Assembly: GCA_015075075.1 (NCBI GenBank)
Contig: JABTVA010000003.1
Location: 102,619 to 166,618 of the forward strand
DNA length: 64,000 nucleotides
DNA from: Deltaproteobacteria bacterium
GTDB lineage: Bacteria > Desulfobacterota > GWC2-55-46
Direction: 5' to 3'
The position numbers and the translations under genes were made by a program. Every line of letters starts with the position of its first letter. Within the stretch, counting starts at the first letter, position 1. Below, piece after piece: positions 16,681-25,730 of the stretch. The notes below the pieces were generated by a model, which worked only from the letters and a program-made list of their open reading frames with translations, made no database searches and was not told the origin of the DNA.

Positions 16681-17279
16681 TTGCCGGCCCATTCGTTTCC
16701 GCCGATCTCTTCCATTCCATTTTCCGCATTTCCGGCTTCCGCTTTTCCGTGGACCGGCATATCGGATTGAACGCCACCCCTGGGTACGGCAGGCGAAAGG
16801 TTCCGGAACGCCCCCATGCTGCGCTGCCCGAGGGTCCGGTCTGCCGCGGGCTTTCGCCCGCCGGACATACTCGCTCTAAGCACCTCTTCCCCGCGCTTAA
16901 GGACGACCGTGTCCCTCGTTATGTCCACTATGACGAACTCCTCAATCCGGTCTCCAACCCTGTAAGCGCCGGAGCCGGAAGAGTCGCCATGCCAGCTCAG
17001 CATCGCAACACCGCCAGTATCGAGTATCACGGTCCCGGTGATGGTCACCTCTGGGGCCGGCCTCTGGGGCGGCCTGGCCGGCCCTGGTTTCGGACCGGGC
17101 CTTTCCGCTATGGGCTTCTCCCTCGACGGCCTGAAAAGGTCCTTTTCCACTATCACTCCGAAATTCGCCCCCTCATTGCGGATAACCGCCTCTGATGCGC
17201 AGGAACTCTCATGGATTGTAGCGAGCGAGGCGAACGCCGCAAAAACCAAAAAGGCGGTTGAGCGCTGCCGCCTCCGCAT
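16677..17279 (-). CDS. gspC: GspC/PilP-like inner-membrane component of the type II secretion system
   Basis: A protein of 200 residues. A short hydrophobic N-terminus (AFLVFAAFASLATIH) precedes VIVEKDLFRPSR, a Pro-rich linker (PGPKPGPARPPQRPAP) and a small beta domain (VTITGTVILD..GVAMLSW...AYRVGDRIEEFVIVDIT) matching the GspC homology region / PilP fold that contacts secretin N-domains. A C-terminal tail of about 60 residues lacks a visible PDZ domain. The position between gspM and gspD supports GspC; the family boundary with PilP is blurred. Confidence 0.82.
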   Translation of the reverse strand: MRRRQRSTAFLVFAAFASLATIHESSCASEAVIRNEGANFGVIVEKDLFRPSREKPIAERPGPKPGPARPPQRPAPEVTITGTVILDTGGVAMLSWHGDSSGSGAYRVGDRIEEFVIVDITRDTVVLKRGEEVLRASMSGGRKPAADRTLGQRSMGAFRNLSPAVPRGGVQSDMPVHGKAEAGNAENGMEEIGGNEWAGK

Positions 17280-17852
17280 TCAGTTCGCAAGCTCCGCTTT
17301 TCTTATTACCCCCTCGACCACGAGCGTAACGTCAAGCCTTCCGGGCTCGCGCTCTCCCCTGGACCGTATCCTCACAGACCTTACTCCCATTGCCGGACCG
17401 GAGCCCTTCATATCCGAAAGGAGCTCCTTCAATTCCGAGATACCGGCCCTGAACCGGAACTCGACAGGCACGCCGACGTATCTCCCCCTGTCAACCGATT
17501 TGAGGGCGCGCTCGGAAGTTATCCTTATGCCGCTCCTGGCGGAATAGTCCCTGAACGCGCCCTGAAGGTGCGCGGCCCCGAGCGACGGCGTTCTGCCGGG
17601 AAGAAGCCCCTCTTCGAGTTCTTGAAGCTCATCCCTCTTTTTCTCCACAAGCTCCTCCAGTTCATCGGCTTGGCCGACGAGGTCGGCCCACACGACAAGC
17701 TCCCCGCCCTTCCGCCGGGCCTCCTCTTTCATGCCGGAGTAATACTCGTAAACCGAGCCAGCGGCAAGGAACGCGATAAGCGTTGCGGCCAGGAGGTATA
17801 CCGCCGAAGGCACTTTTCCGGCCCCGGACCGGAGCCAGTCACCTCCGCGCAT
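17280..17852 (-). CDS. gspM: GspM/PilO-like type II secretion assembly protein
   Basis: A protein of 190 residues with one N-terminal TM segment (VYLLAATLIAFLAAGSVY, about 17-34), a coiled coil (ELEELVEKKRDELQELEEGL) and a ferredoxin-like periplasmic domain ending LDVTLVVEGVIRKAE. This layout matches GspM/PilO, which pairs with GspL in the inner-membrane platform. The start overlaps the gspL end by 14 bases, and its stop abuts the gspC start. Confidence 0.8.
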   Translation of the reverse strand: MRGGDWLRSGAGKVPSAVYLLAATLIAFLAAGSVYEYYSGMKEEARRKGGELVVWADLVGQADELEELVEKKRDELQELEEGLLPGRTPSLGAAHLQGAFRDYSARSGIRITSERALKSVDRGRYVGVPVEFRFRAGISELKELLSDMKGSGPAMGVRSVRIRSRGEREPGRLDVTLVVEGVIRKAELAN

Positions 17853-19182
17853 CGGCCTCAGCCCCGGTCGGGTTATCTACCTTGAACAGTATCCTGAAGC
17901 GCTCCTTTCCGTCCGGCCCCGCGGTGACCGGGCCGTCGAACTCCAGCTCGCTGCCGAGCCCGGAGCGCTCAAGCGCCATGAAAAGCCCCGAGGCCTTTCC
18001 GGAGGCCCCCTCGACCGCTATCGTCTTCCTGTCGTATTCCATCCCGGTCAGATAGGTGTCGGACGGGATTGCCTCGGTAAGCCTCTTTAATATCTCCAGG
18101 AATTCGGGAGCGCCCTCTCCCCTGACCTCGCGGAAGACCCTTATGTCCGTCTCTATGGCGGAGAGTGCGGCGGCAAGCGCCTCGGCCCTGACCCTCTCAG
18201 GCCCGAGCTCGGCCAGCGCCCTGTTGAGCTTCCTTAACGTGAGCGCTTCGTTTACGAGGAAGAACGCCGGCAGAAGGAGCGCGAGCCCGAGCGCGCCGCC
18301 TGCCGCCGTCAGCGCCGCGCCCCTGGCCTTAAGCGCGCCCCTGGATTTAGGCGTGAATCCGGAGGAACTTGCTTTCCTGTCGAAAAGGAGGAGCGCGGCC
18401 CCGTACGAAACGGATACGTCCGGCGCCTCGTCGTGTCCGGAAACCTCAAGTCCCGTTTGCCGGGCCGCGGCCCGCGCCTCTTCCGCCTGCGGCGAATCCC
18501 CGCCTTCGCATATTATGAAACAGCGGCTCAGGGACCCTTCCGCCGCCATCGAGGCGAACCTTAGCTCCCTCTCGTATGCGCCCCGCCCGGTAGCCTTGAG
18601 TGAGCGGGAATAGCACGGCCTTCCGGCTCTTGCCCATGCTGTTATTTGGGCCCCGTCCTCGTTAATAGCAAGCAAAGCGGCTCCTGCAGGAGGCGCTTTG
18701 CCAGAACGGGAGAGCGCCTTCAGGGCGGCCCTCTCCGCGGTAGTCACAAACAAGAGGCGCAGCCCGGCGCTTTCAAGCGCCTTGGTCGTCATCTCGATTG
18801 TCTCCGAAGGCGCCGCGGAAAAAAGGACAAGCCGCCTTTCCGGCCCTGACTCGAGTATTTCGCATGAGTATGCCCATCCGGACGGATCGGAAGGCAGGTG
18901 CTTTTCAAGCTCAAAGGCCAGCACCCCCCGTAGCGTTTCCCCTTCCGCGGGCGGCAGCTCTATCGCCCTTGAGACGTAACCGCCAAAAGGAAGCGCAACA
19001 GATACCCAAAGGCCCGGAAGGCGCTTCCTCTCCGCGTATTCCTTGAGCCCTGCGGCCCTCTCGTTTATGCTTCCATCGAGCGTAAAGGCCCTTTCAGCCC
19101 TCAAGCCCGATACCCCCCTCTTTACATGAAATGCCTTCCAGCGGCGCTTTCCCGCCTCGATGCCTATCGCGTTCAGTATCAA
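17839..19182 (-). CDS. gspL: GspL/PilM-PilN-like cytoplasmic-membrane platform protein
   Basis: A protein of 447 residues. The N-terminal part is an actin-like PilM/GspL cytoplasmic domain (IGIEAGKRRWKAFHVKRG ... VALPFGGYVSRAIELPP). A TM segment near residue 290 (GGALGLALLLPAFFLV) follows, then a PilN-like periplasmic domain (FLEILKRLTEAIPSDTYLTG) and a ferredoxin-like end. It links the GspE ATPase to the periplasm. Its start overlaps the gspK stop by four bases. Confidence 0.87.
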   Translation of the reverse strand: MILNAIGIEAGKRRWKAFHVKRGVSGLRAERAFTLDGSINERAAGLKEYAERKRLPGLWVSVALPFGGYVSRAIELPPAEGETLRGVLAFELEKHLPSDPSGWAYSCEILESGPERRLVLFSAAPSETIEMTTKALESAGLRLLFVTTAERAALKALSRSGKAPPAGAALLAINEDGAQITAWARAGRPCYSRSLKATGRGAYERELRFASMAAEGSLSRCFIICEGGDSPQAEEARAAARQTGLEVSGHDEAPDVSVSYGAALLLFDRKASSSGFTPKSRGALKARGAALTAAGGALGLALLLPAFFLVNEALTLRKLNRALAELGPERVRAEALAAALSAIETDIRVFREVRGEGAPEFLEILKRLTEAIPSDTYLTGMEYDRKTIAVEGASGKASGLFMALERSGLGSELEFDGPVTAGPDGKERFRILFKVDNPTGAEADARR

Positions 19183-20099
19183 CGGTAACCGACCCCGTGC
19201 TCGCGCCAGGAAATGAATACCGCGTCCTTTCCGCCGGGCTTTTTCGCTATGGCAGCCTCTATCGTGTACCGGATGCCGCCCTTCTCGCCGGTCGAAGTCG
19301 CGACGAAGAACTCCGAGGTGACGAGCCCGCCGTGCGACCGGATGGTCATGAAGCCATCGGTCTTTCTCCTGAGGAGTATCTCGTTCGCGACCCCGGGCCC
19401 GTAAACGGCCGAAAGCGCAGTCTCGCCCGCGGTATTGAGGTTCAATCTCCCGTCGCCGTGCACGGTCACGAGCCTCCTGATGCCGCTTTCGCCGCCCGCG
19501 CCATAGAAAATCTCCCGGCTTACGCCCTTAACGAGCAGCAGCTCTTCAGTGAAATCAAAGGGGCCGTCCTTTGAGCCGTACGGGAACGGCAGGGAGCCGT
19601 AATAGTCGTCCTCGGCGCCGTTCAGGTGAAAGTCGCTGTTTTTGTCCCGCCAGTCGATTATGGAATCGCTTATCTCGTCCCTCGCGGCACTGTCCGCTCC
19701 GGAAAGGCGCAGCAGCTCGTCGATTACGCCCCGCGGGGCCGTGTTCAGGTTTACCTTGGCCCGCTCGTCCTCTATCACATATGAGACCGTCCCCTCTCCC
19801 ATCTTGAGGTCCCTCCTGGAAGGAAGCGGATGAAATCCGTCCGCAGTCCTTTCAAGGAACACGAGCCCTGACTCGCTTGACGCCACTACTTCGTAGTCCG
19901 CCGAGACCTCGGCAGCCGCCATGTACACCCCTGCCACGGCGAGCGCCCAGGCCGAGGCCTCGTCCTCGAAGCTCGATGTCGCCGCGCTTTCAATCCTCAT
20001 CGTGTACACGAACCCGGGCGCTATGAGGAACATGAGCGCAAGGAGCCATAAGACCAGCACGAGCGAGAGGCCTCTGTCGCCTGAAGCGCGGGCCTTCAA
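19179..20099 (-). CDS. gspK: Type II secretion minor pseudopilin GspK
   Basis: A protein of 306 residues. The prepilin-like N-terminus (RGLSLVLVLWLLALMFLIAP) is followed by EDEASAWALAVAGVYMA and the large GspK alpha-domain insert (VNLNTAPRGVIDELLRLSG ... IIDWRDKNSDFHLNGAEDDYY). GspK caps the pseudopilus tip with GspI and GspJ and binds calcium. It overlaps gspJ and gspL by four bases each, showing strict translational coupling. Confidence 0.92.
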   Translation of the reverse strand: MKARASGDRGLSLVLVLWLLALMFLIAPGFVYTMRIESAATSSFEDEASAWALAVAGVYMAAAEVSADYEVVASSESGLVFLERTADGFHPLPSRRDLKMGEGTVSYVIEDERAKVNLNTAPRGVIDELLRLSGADSAARDEISDSIIDWRDKNSDFHLNGAEDDYYGSLPFPYGSKDGPFDFTEELLLVKGVSREIFYGAGGESGIRRLVTVHGDGRLNLNTAGETALSAVYGPGVANEILLRRKTDGFMTIRSHGGLVTSEFFVATSTGEKGGIRYTIEAAIAKKPGGKDAVFISWREHGVGYR

Positions 20100-20674
20100 T
20101 CACCTGCCCCGCTGCCTTTCCCGGCCATTAGCGCCGTCTCGAATGAGACCGGGCCGCCGGTATTTCCTGAAAGCCTCACCTTCACCATTTGAGGGAGCTT
20201 CTTCATGATTGCCGCGTCCCATTCATCGCGCCACGCGCCGTCGCCGAAATAGGCGAACTCAAGGGACGCGGCAGCGCCGGTCACTACCGAGCGCTTCCCG
20301 ATCCGGCCCGCGAGCGGGAGAGTGGATTCTTCCAGCACAAGGCCATCGCCTGTGACCGAATACCGTAAAAGAATCGCGCCGCCCCAGGGCACTTCAGGAG
20401 AAGCGGTCCTTCCCGAAGCGGCGAAGGCGATGCTTTCAGGGCCGCCGAGGAAGATGATATTGCCTTCCCCGTCCCTGTATGGATAAGCTGACGCGAGCGC
20501 CTTCCTCATCTCGCCCGAGACATACCTTTTCATGAACGCCTCTTCCGCCGCCCTGTCCCCGCTCTCCCAGACGCCGAGGCCGAACCTCAGGGCGGCAAGG
20601 GCGGTAAGGGCGATTACCGCGACGACCGAGATCGAGATGAGTACCTCCAAAAGGGTGAACCCCCTTTTACCCAC
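20096..20674 (-). CDS. gspJ: Type II secretion minor pseudopilin GspJ
   Basis: A protein of 192 residues with a class III prepilin signal: MGKRG before FTLLEVLISISVVAVIALTA, with Glu5 of the mature protein present. The body (SGEMRKALASAYPYRDGEGN) and the length fit GspJ/PulJ. The stop overlaps gspK, and the start overlaps gspI by eight bases. Maturation requires a prepilin peptidase, not encoded in this window. Confidence 0.9.
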   Translation of the reverse strand: MGKRGFTLLEVLISISVVAVIALTALAALRFGLGVWESGDRAAEEAFMKRYVSGEMRKALASAYPYRDGEGNIIFLGGPESIAFAASGRTASPEVPWGGAILLRYSVTGDGLVLEESTLPLAGRIGKRSVVTGAAASLEFAYFGDGAWRDEWDAAIMKKLPQMVKVRLSGNTGGPVSFETALMAGKGSGAGD

Positions 20675-21032
20675 CAGGGAGGCCCTTTAAGGAGATGAGC
20701 CTGAACTCGGCCCCCGAGGCGAGGTCCCTCGTCGTGACGACCACCTTGAGCAGCCTGGGTGCGCCCTCTCCCGCCGCATCGTAGGGATAGGCCTCCATCT
20801 TCCAGGCGAACCCGGCGCCCGTGACACCTTCGGAAACGCCTTCTTCCATAAGCCCGTCGAACATGGACCCGAACCTCTCACTGGCCGCGAGAACAAGCCC
20901 TGTCCGGCCGTTTGTCTCCTTGGCGAGCCTTAGCCCGCCGGCTACAAGCGCAAGGAGCACGCCAAGGGCCGCCCCCATGATGGCAATGGAGGCCATGACC
21001 TCGATAAGGGTAAAACCCTTTCTGCCCTTCAC
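20667..21032 (-). CDS. gspI: Type II secretion minor pseudopilin GspI
   Basis: A protein of 121 residues with a prepilin N-terminus (MKGRKG before FTLIEVMASIAIMGAALGVL) and the small size typical of GspI. It is thought to nucleate the pseudopilus tip with GspJ and GspK. Its start overlaps the gspH stop by four bases. Confidence 0.9.
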   Translation of the reverse strand: MKGRKGFTLIEVMASIAIMGAALGVLLALVAGGLRLAKETNGRTGLVLAASERFGSMFDGLMEEGVSEGVTGAGFAWKMEAYPYDAAGEGAPRLLKVVVTTRDLASGAEFRLISLKGLPGG

Positions 21033-21454
21033 TCGCCGGCGGCCTCGACCTTCAAACGGCCCGAGCCGTCGAGTACGAGCCTGTATGCGGCCTCCCCGTA
21101 TTGCACGTCGAACTCCGCCGGACTCGAGGTCCCTGCCGGATAGAACGCTGCCTCGGCTCTCCTGACCTCGCCGTTCCCTTGGGGGAGCGCGACCTCTTTC
21201 ACAGTCCCTATTCCGTCCCGTATGGCGAGGACGCCGCCGGTATAGACCGCGTAATGGACCGCCCTGTCCCTTACGGCCCTTATCCGGGCGTCCTCCAGCC
21301 CGGCCTTGAGCGTACGCACGGCCGATCTGGCCCTTAGACCCTCCAGCCCCGCGGTAATGGACGGGGCCGCAAGCGCCGCCGCCACCCCGATGATGGCGAG
21401 CACGAGGAGGAGCTCCAGGAGGGTAAAGCCCCCGGTCCTTCTACAGGCCGCCAT
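21029..21454 (-). CDS. gspH: Type II secretion minor pseudopilin GspH
   Basis: A protein of 141 residues. The prepilin signal (RRTGG before FTLLELLLVLAIIGVAAALA) is followed by the GspH-like LKAGLEDARIRAVRDRAVHYAVY segment and a short beta domain ending RLVLDGSGRLKVEAAGE. It lies between gspG and gspI in the expected order. The start overlaps the gspG end by 14 bases. Confidence 0.9.
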   Translation of the reverse strand: MAACRRTGGFTLLELLLVLAIIGVAAALAAPSITAGLEGLRARSAVRTLKAGLEDARIRAVRDRAVHYAVYTGGVLAIRDGIGTVKEVALPQGNGEVRRAEAAFYPAGTSSPAEFDVQYGEAAYRLVLDGSGRLKVEAAGE

Positions 21455-21896
21455 CGAGGCTTCTCCAGCTTACGATGTCCACGGCGTCCCCTTCCCCGCC
21501 GGGCGCGCCGTCGGAGCCGAAGGAGATTATCTCGTACTCCTCGCGCTCGCCCGGCGACCTGTACATGAACTCCCGTCCCCAGGGGTCTCTGGGTATCTCC
21601 TTCCTGAGGTAGGGCCCTTGCCAGCGCTCTATGTTCGCCAGGTTCTCCCGGAGCGCGGCCAGGCCTTCAGCGGTCGTCGGGTATCTCCCTGCGTCGAGGC
21701 GGAACTGGTCAAGGGCCGCGCCGAATAGCTCTATCTGGACCCCTGCGGCCTTGACCCTCGACCGCTCGACCTTGCCGAGGAACCTGGGCGCGACAAGGGC
21801 CGCAAGGAGGCCGATTATGACGACCACGACTATTAGCTCTACGAGCGTAAAGGCGCGCTCTGACGAAAAAAAGGCCGCTTTACCGGCGTGCCGCAT
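21441..21896 (-). CDS. gspG: Type II secretion major pseudopilin GspG
   Basis: A protein of 151 residues. The ATG at 21896 has a good AAAGGAAC ribosome site; the frame extends upstream but then overlaps gspF. The prepilin signal ends before FTLVELIVVVVIIGLLAALV, followed by APRFLGKVERSRVKAAGVQI and the GspG hallmark RYPTTAEGLAALREN ... DPWGREFMYRSPG with a C-terminal calcium-loop-like region (SFGSDGAPGGEGDAVDI). This is the main subunit of the pseudopilus piston. Confidence 0.95.
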   Translation of the reverse strand: MRHAGKAAFFSSERAFTLVELIVVVVIIGLLAALVAPRFLGKVERSRVKAAGVQIELFGAALDQFRLDAGRYPTTAEGLAALRENLANIERWQGPYLRKEIPRDPWGREFMYRSPGEREEYEIISFGSDGAPGGEGDAVDIVSWRSLDGGL

Positions 21897-21936
21897 CTTG
21901 TTCCTTTCCCTCAAAGACCCGCGAGGCGGGCCGCCC

Positions 21937-23148
21937 CTAAAGGGGGATGTCGTTAAGGCTGAAGACCGCAAGGAGCATCGATATGACAATCGAGCCGACG
22001 ATAAGGGCCATGACGAGTATTATGGCGGGCTCAAGCGTAGAGACGGCCCGCTTGACCGAAGTCCTTATCTCGTGCTCGTAGTCCGAAGCGACTTTAAGGA
22101 GCATCTCATCGAGCCTCCCGGTCTCCTCGCCGACCGCGAGCATGTGGGTGGCGAGCCTCGGAAAGGAGCCGGTTTCCGCGACCGGGGCCGCCACCCCCCT
22201 CCCCTTCCTTACCCCTTCGAGCACCGGGGCAAGGTCTTTTTCCATGGCCAGGTTCCCGGTAGACCTGATAGAGAGGCCGAGGGCCTCCATTATCGGCACG
22301 CCGGACTTAAGGAGCATCCCGAGCGTCCTTGAAAACCTCGCGGCAGCCGCCTTCCCCAGTATCGGACCGAGTATCGGGAAGGAGAGCTTGAAGCGGTCGA
22401 GCCGGAGCCGCCCCTCCGCGCTGGCGCGGAACCTTTCAAACCCGAACCACGCAAGCCCAAACGCGAGCGGCAGGACCCAGAACCATGAAGAAAGGAAATG
22501 CCCTGCCGCAAGGAGCGCCACAGCCGGAAGCGGCGCGGCCCCGCCGAGGTCTTCGAAGAGCATGGCGAACCTCGGCACGACGAAAATGAGCATGAAGACC
22601 ACGGCCCCGCCGCCGAAAGTCGTAAGCAGGAGCGGGTACACAAGCGCCGAACGCATCTCGTCCTTCAGCCTCTCGGTCTCCTCGAGATACGCGGCGAGCC
22701 GCTTAAGGCAATCCTCAAGCGTCCCCCCGGCCTCCCCTGCCCTGACGGTATTTACATAGAAAGCCGGGAACTCCGCGTTACGCTCAAGACAGTCCGCCAG
22801 CGGCCTCCCGCCCCTTACCCCCTTCAGGACGTCGTTTATGACAGCCGTGAAAGAGGCATCCTCGTCAAGCTCGGCAAGGAGCGCGAGCGACTTATCCAGA
22901 GGTATGCCGGCCTCTATCATGCTCGCGAGCTGGTGCGTAAACGAGGCTACGCGCCTGCCGCCGGCTTTCCTTTTGAAAAAGGACCGCCCTTTCGGTTCCT
23001 CTTCCGTCCGGGCGGCCCTGGACGCGGATGAAGGGTAATAGCCCATTGAGCGGAGCCTCTCGGCAAGGTCCTGCTCGTCCCTGGCCTTGAGCCTCCCCCG
23101 TATCTCCTTCCCGGACCGGTCTATTGCCTTGTAGCTGAATGTCTCCAT
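21937..23148 (-). CDS. gspF: Type II secretion inner-membrane platform protein GspF
   Basis: A protein of 403 residues, starting METFSYKAIDRSGKEIRGRL. It has two repeated T2SSF domains (first with SFTHQLASMIEAGIPLDKSLAL, second with RFSRTLGMLLKSGVPIMEAL) and three TM segments, including PLLLTTFGGGAVVFMLIFVV and the C-terminal PAIILVMALIVGSIVISML. GspF is the polytopic core contacted by the GspE ATPase. It immediately follows gspE. Confidence 0.95.
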   Translation of the reverse strand: METFSYKAIDRSGKEIRGRLKARDEQDLAERLRSMGYYPSSASRAARTEEEPKGRSFFKRKAGGRRVASFTHQLASMIEAGIPLDKSLALLAELDEDASFTAVINDVLKGVRGGRPLADCLERNAEFPAFYVNTVRAGEAGGTLEDCLKRLAAYLEETERLKDEMRSALVYPLLLTTFGGGAVVFMLIFVVPRFAMLFEDLGGAAPLPAVALLAAGHFLSSWFWVLPLAFGLAWFGFERFRASAEGRLRLDRFKLSFPILGPILGKAAAARFSRTLGMLLKSGVPIMEALGLSIRSTGNLAMEKDLAPVLEGVRKGRGVAAPVAETGSFPRLATHMLAVGEETGRLDEMLLKVASDYEHEIRTSVKRAVSTLEPAIILVMALIVGSIVISMLLAVFSLNDIPL

Positions 23149-24900
23149 CTACTGAAGGGTAACCCGCTCAACCTCTTCCACAGTGGTAATCCCTGAAATG
23201 ACCTTGCCCCAGCCGTCAGACCTCAACGGCGCCATGCCCTCGGAGACGGCTGCGCCCTTAATCGCCGCAGCCCCATGCCGCCCTACCATAAGCTCCCGTA
23301 TCCTGTCGGTCACGGTCATTAGCTCGAATATGCCTGTCCGGCCCCTGTAGCCGGTCCCGCCGCACTCCGCGCAGCCGCCGCCCCTCGCAAGGCCTGCAAT
23401 GCCTTGGGGGGCAACCGTTCCTTCCATGAGGAGCTTAAGCTCCCTTTCCGAAGGGTCATAGCTCTCCTTGCAGGCGGGGCAGATGACCCGCACGAGCCTC
23501 TGGGCGAGCACGCCGAGGAGGCATGAGGAGATGAGATATCCTTCGATGCCCATGTCCAGGAGCCTCGCGACCGCGCCTGCCGCGTCGTTCGTGTGCATGG
23601 TCGAGAGTATCAGGTGCCCGGTAAGGGCGGAATGGACGGCTATCTCGGCCGTCTCGGCGTCCCTTATCTCCCCCACCATTATGATGTCAGGGTCCTGCCT
23701 CACGATCGAGCGGAGGCCGTTAGCGAAGGTGAGGCCTATGGCCGGCTTGACTTGTATCTGGTTCACTCCACCGAGCTTGTACTCTATCGGGTCCTCTATG
23801 GTTATGACCTTCCTGCCGCAGGTGTCCATCCTTGAGAGGGCCGCATAGAGCGTGGTCGTTTTCCCGCTCCCGGTCGGGCCGGTGACCAGTATCATCCCGT
23901 GCGGCTGGGCGGCGAGGGCGGAGAAGGCGTCCCTTGCGGGCCCGGGAAAGCCGAGGCCTTCGAGCGCGAGCGCTGGGTCCGGGTCGAGGAGCCTCATGAC
24001 GATGCTTTCGCCGTAGAGGGTCGGCACCGTCGAGACCCTTATGTCGACCTCCCTGCCCGAGGCCGTGTGCCTTATCCTGCCGTCCTGGGGAAGCCTCCTC
24101 TCGGCTATATTGAGCCTGGCCATTATTTTGACCCTCGAGGAGACGACCGGATGGAGCCTTCCGGGCAGGGTCTCCGAGAGATGGAGGACGCCGTCCACCC
24201 TGTACCTGATATTCAGCCCGCCCTCGAACGGCTCTATATGGATGTCGCTTGCGCGCCTCTCTACGGCCCTCGCGATTATGAGGTTCACGAGCTCTATTAC
24301 CGGGGCCTCGAGCGCGGCTTCCTTCAGCCCCTCCATGTCGTCGCGGTCCCGGCTGGCCCGGCCCGTTTCCTTCTCGTCGAGGTCTCCTATCAGCTCGTTA
24401 ATCCCCCTTCCCTGGCTGCCGTAATTCCTTTCTATGAAATCGAGTATCTGCCCCGGCACCCCGAAGGCCTGCTCGACCTCCATGACGGTAAACGCCTTCA
24501 GGGCCTCGGCAGGGAACGGGTCCTGCGGGCGCGCCGAAGCGATGAAAAGCGTTTCGCCTTCGACGGCCACGGGGACGACACGGTTCTCTTTCAGGAACGC
24601 GTAGGCGGGCTGCCGCCCTAAAGGGACAGGCCCTTCCGGGAAATCCCCTTCCAGCACCGCCCGCACACCCAGGAAACCCGCCACCTGAAGCGCGAAGTCC
24701 GCGGCTGAGATGAAACCCAGCCGCGCGAGCGCCTCTCCTGTCATGCATCCTGTCTGCGACCCTTCATCCAGCGCGGCCAGGAGCATCTCCTCGGTGATGA
24801 GCGAGAGCCTCATGAGCCTCTCGCCGATTCTCTCGCGGCACATTGGCAGGATGGCGCCCTGTCCTTTACGGTCGATTACGGACAAATGGCGGCGGAGCAC
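23149..24900 (-). CDS. gspE: Type II secretion ATPase GspE
   Basis: Up to 583 residues from a GTG at 24900. The N1E-like domain (GERLMRLSLITEEMLLAAL) precedes Walker A GPTGSGKTT (341-349), an Asp box (RQDPDIIMVGEIRD, about 401-414), a His box (HSALTGHLILSTMHTND) and a four-Cys zinc finger (C474, C477, C510, C513). It powers pseudopilus assembly from the cytoplasm. It is first in the eleven-gene operon. The start is uncertain: ATG at 24843 (MCRERIGERL) is an alternative, and neither has a clear ribosome site. Confidence 0.95.
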   Translation of the reverse strand: MLRRHLSVIDRKGQGAILPMCRERIGERLMRLSLITEEMLLAALDEGSQTGCMTGEALARLGFISAADFALQVAGFLGVRAVLEGDFPEGPVPLGRQPAYAFLKENRVVPVAVEGETLFIASARPQDPFPAEALKAFTVMEVEQAFGVPGQILDFIERNYGSQGRGINELIGDLDEKETGRASRDRDDMEGLKEAALEAPVIELVNLIIARAVERRASDIHIEPFEGGLNIRYRVDGVLHLSETLPGRLHPVVSSRVKIMARLNIAERRLPQDGRIRHTASGREVDIRVSTVPTLYGESIVMRLLDPDPALALEGLGFPGPARDAFSALAAQPHGMILVTGPTGSGKTTTLYAALSRMDTCGRKVITIEDPIEYKLGGVNQIQVKPAIGLTFANGLRSIVRQDPDIIMVGEIRDAETAEIAVHSALTGHLILSTMHTNDAAGAVARLLDMGIEGYLISSCLLGVLAQRLVRVICPACKESYDPSERELKLLMEGTVAPQGIAGLARGGGCAECGGTGYRGRTGIFELMTVTDRIRELMVGRHGAAAIKGAAVSEGMAPLRSDGWGKVISGITTVEEVERVTLQ

Positions 24901-25349
24901 CGGCTGAATTTTTTCCGGGCCAAATTTGCCTCGTATTCCTGTAACGGCTGTCGATAAACGGGCGAGAAAACGCCTGGCGCCTCCACCCTAAACCATGCCG
25001 GCCTGCCGGGCCGGTCTCAGATGGAGTTGGGGCCCGCTCTCGGTTTTCACGTGCGGGTAGAGGCCGTCAAGCGTATTCCGGCCAGGCCGGAGCCCAGGCC
25101 GGGTTTCAGGTTTTTCGGTCATTGCTTAGGAGTGAGGCGACGAAGAAATCTCCAGGTTGCCTGATATCCCCTGATATCAAAAGATGAGATCGCCCCGCTC
25201 GCTCGCAATGACGAACACGCGAATATCGGAGTGCCTGTATTTTTGTGGAGTTAGCGCCCGCCGCAGCAAGGCGCATGGGAAGAACCACGGCATCGACGAA
25301 ATAACTCTATATCATCTTTTCCGGTTGTCAATGGAGCGGCGTAAAATGG
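24901..25349. other. Intergenic region with an imperfect inverted repeat
   Basis: No gene is visible in these 450 bases. Between about 25120 and 25206, TCATTGC and GCGACGAAG-AAATCTC face GAGATCGCCCCGCTCGCTCGCAATGA. This is an imperfect inverted repeat resembling the one inside the element at 55678-55807. The rest may hold the gspE promoter and the end of the glycan operon, but no site is definite. Confidence 0.45.
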
Positions 25350-25730
25350 CTAACCGCGGACGACCGCTGCGGAAGAAAATCTTCCAATCACCACGAGGAC
25401 GCTGTCGCCGGGCTTAAGTATGTTGCCGTGGTTGGGTATCGAGACGCGCGAACCCCCGCTCTCGTACCTCAAGGGGCAGCTCAGCCATACGCCCGTCCCC
25501 TGGTGGACTACCGTTACCCTTTCGCTCCCCGATAAGGCGCGGGCGAGCCCGCCGGGCCCGGTCTCTTCGAGGCTTATGACAGCCGTGCCGTCCCCTCTAA
25601 GCTCCACCCCCTTCAGCTCGGCCCGGCCCGCGCCTGAACGGCCCTCGCAAGAGGCCAGGAGGAGCAGGCATGAAATGACGATGAGGGCAAGGTCCGCAAG
25701 TGGACGCGCTTTAATCAGGGCCTTGCGCAT
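25350..25730 (-). CDS. Small lipoprotein of unknown function
   Basis: A protein of 126 residues from the ATG at 25730. The N-terminus has basic residues (MRKALIKAR), a hydrophobic stretch and a lipobox LLASC, so it should be lipidated and membrane-anchored. The rest is beta-rich and low in aromatic residues (TAVISLEETGPGG, GNILKPGDSVLVVIGRF). No family is recognised. It overlaps the PHP-domain gene end by 16 bases and is the last gene of the long operon. Confidence 0.6.
   Translation of the reverse strand: MRKALIKARPLADLALIVISCLLLLASCEGRSGAGRAELKGVELRGDGTAVISLEETGPGGLARALSGSERVTVVHQGTGVWLSCPLRYESGGSRVSIPNHGNILKPGDSVLVVIGRFSSAAVVRG

Noticed and set aside
14377..24900. Type IV pilus cluster
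   Set aside because: GspK, GspH-I-J-G pseudopilins and the GspC/GspD pair identify type II secretion despite PilMNOP-like folds of C, L and M.
24901..25349. A small gene encoding 60-77 residues
   Set aside because: Frames here have no ribosome site and read inverted-repeat DNA.
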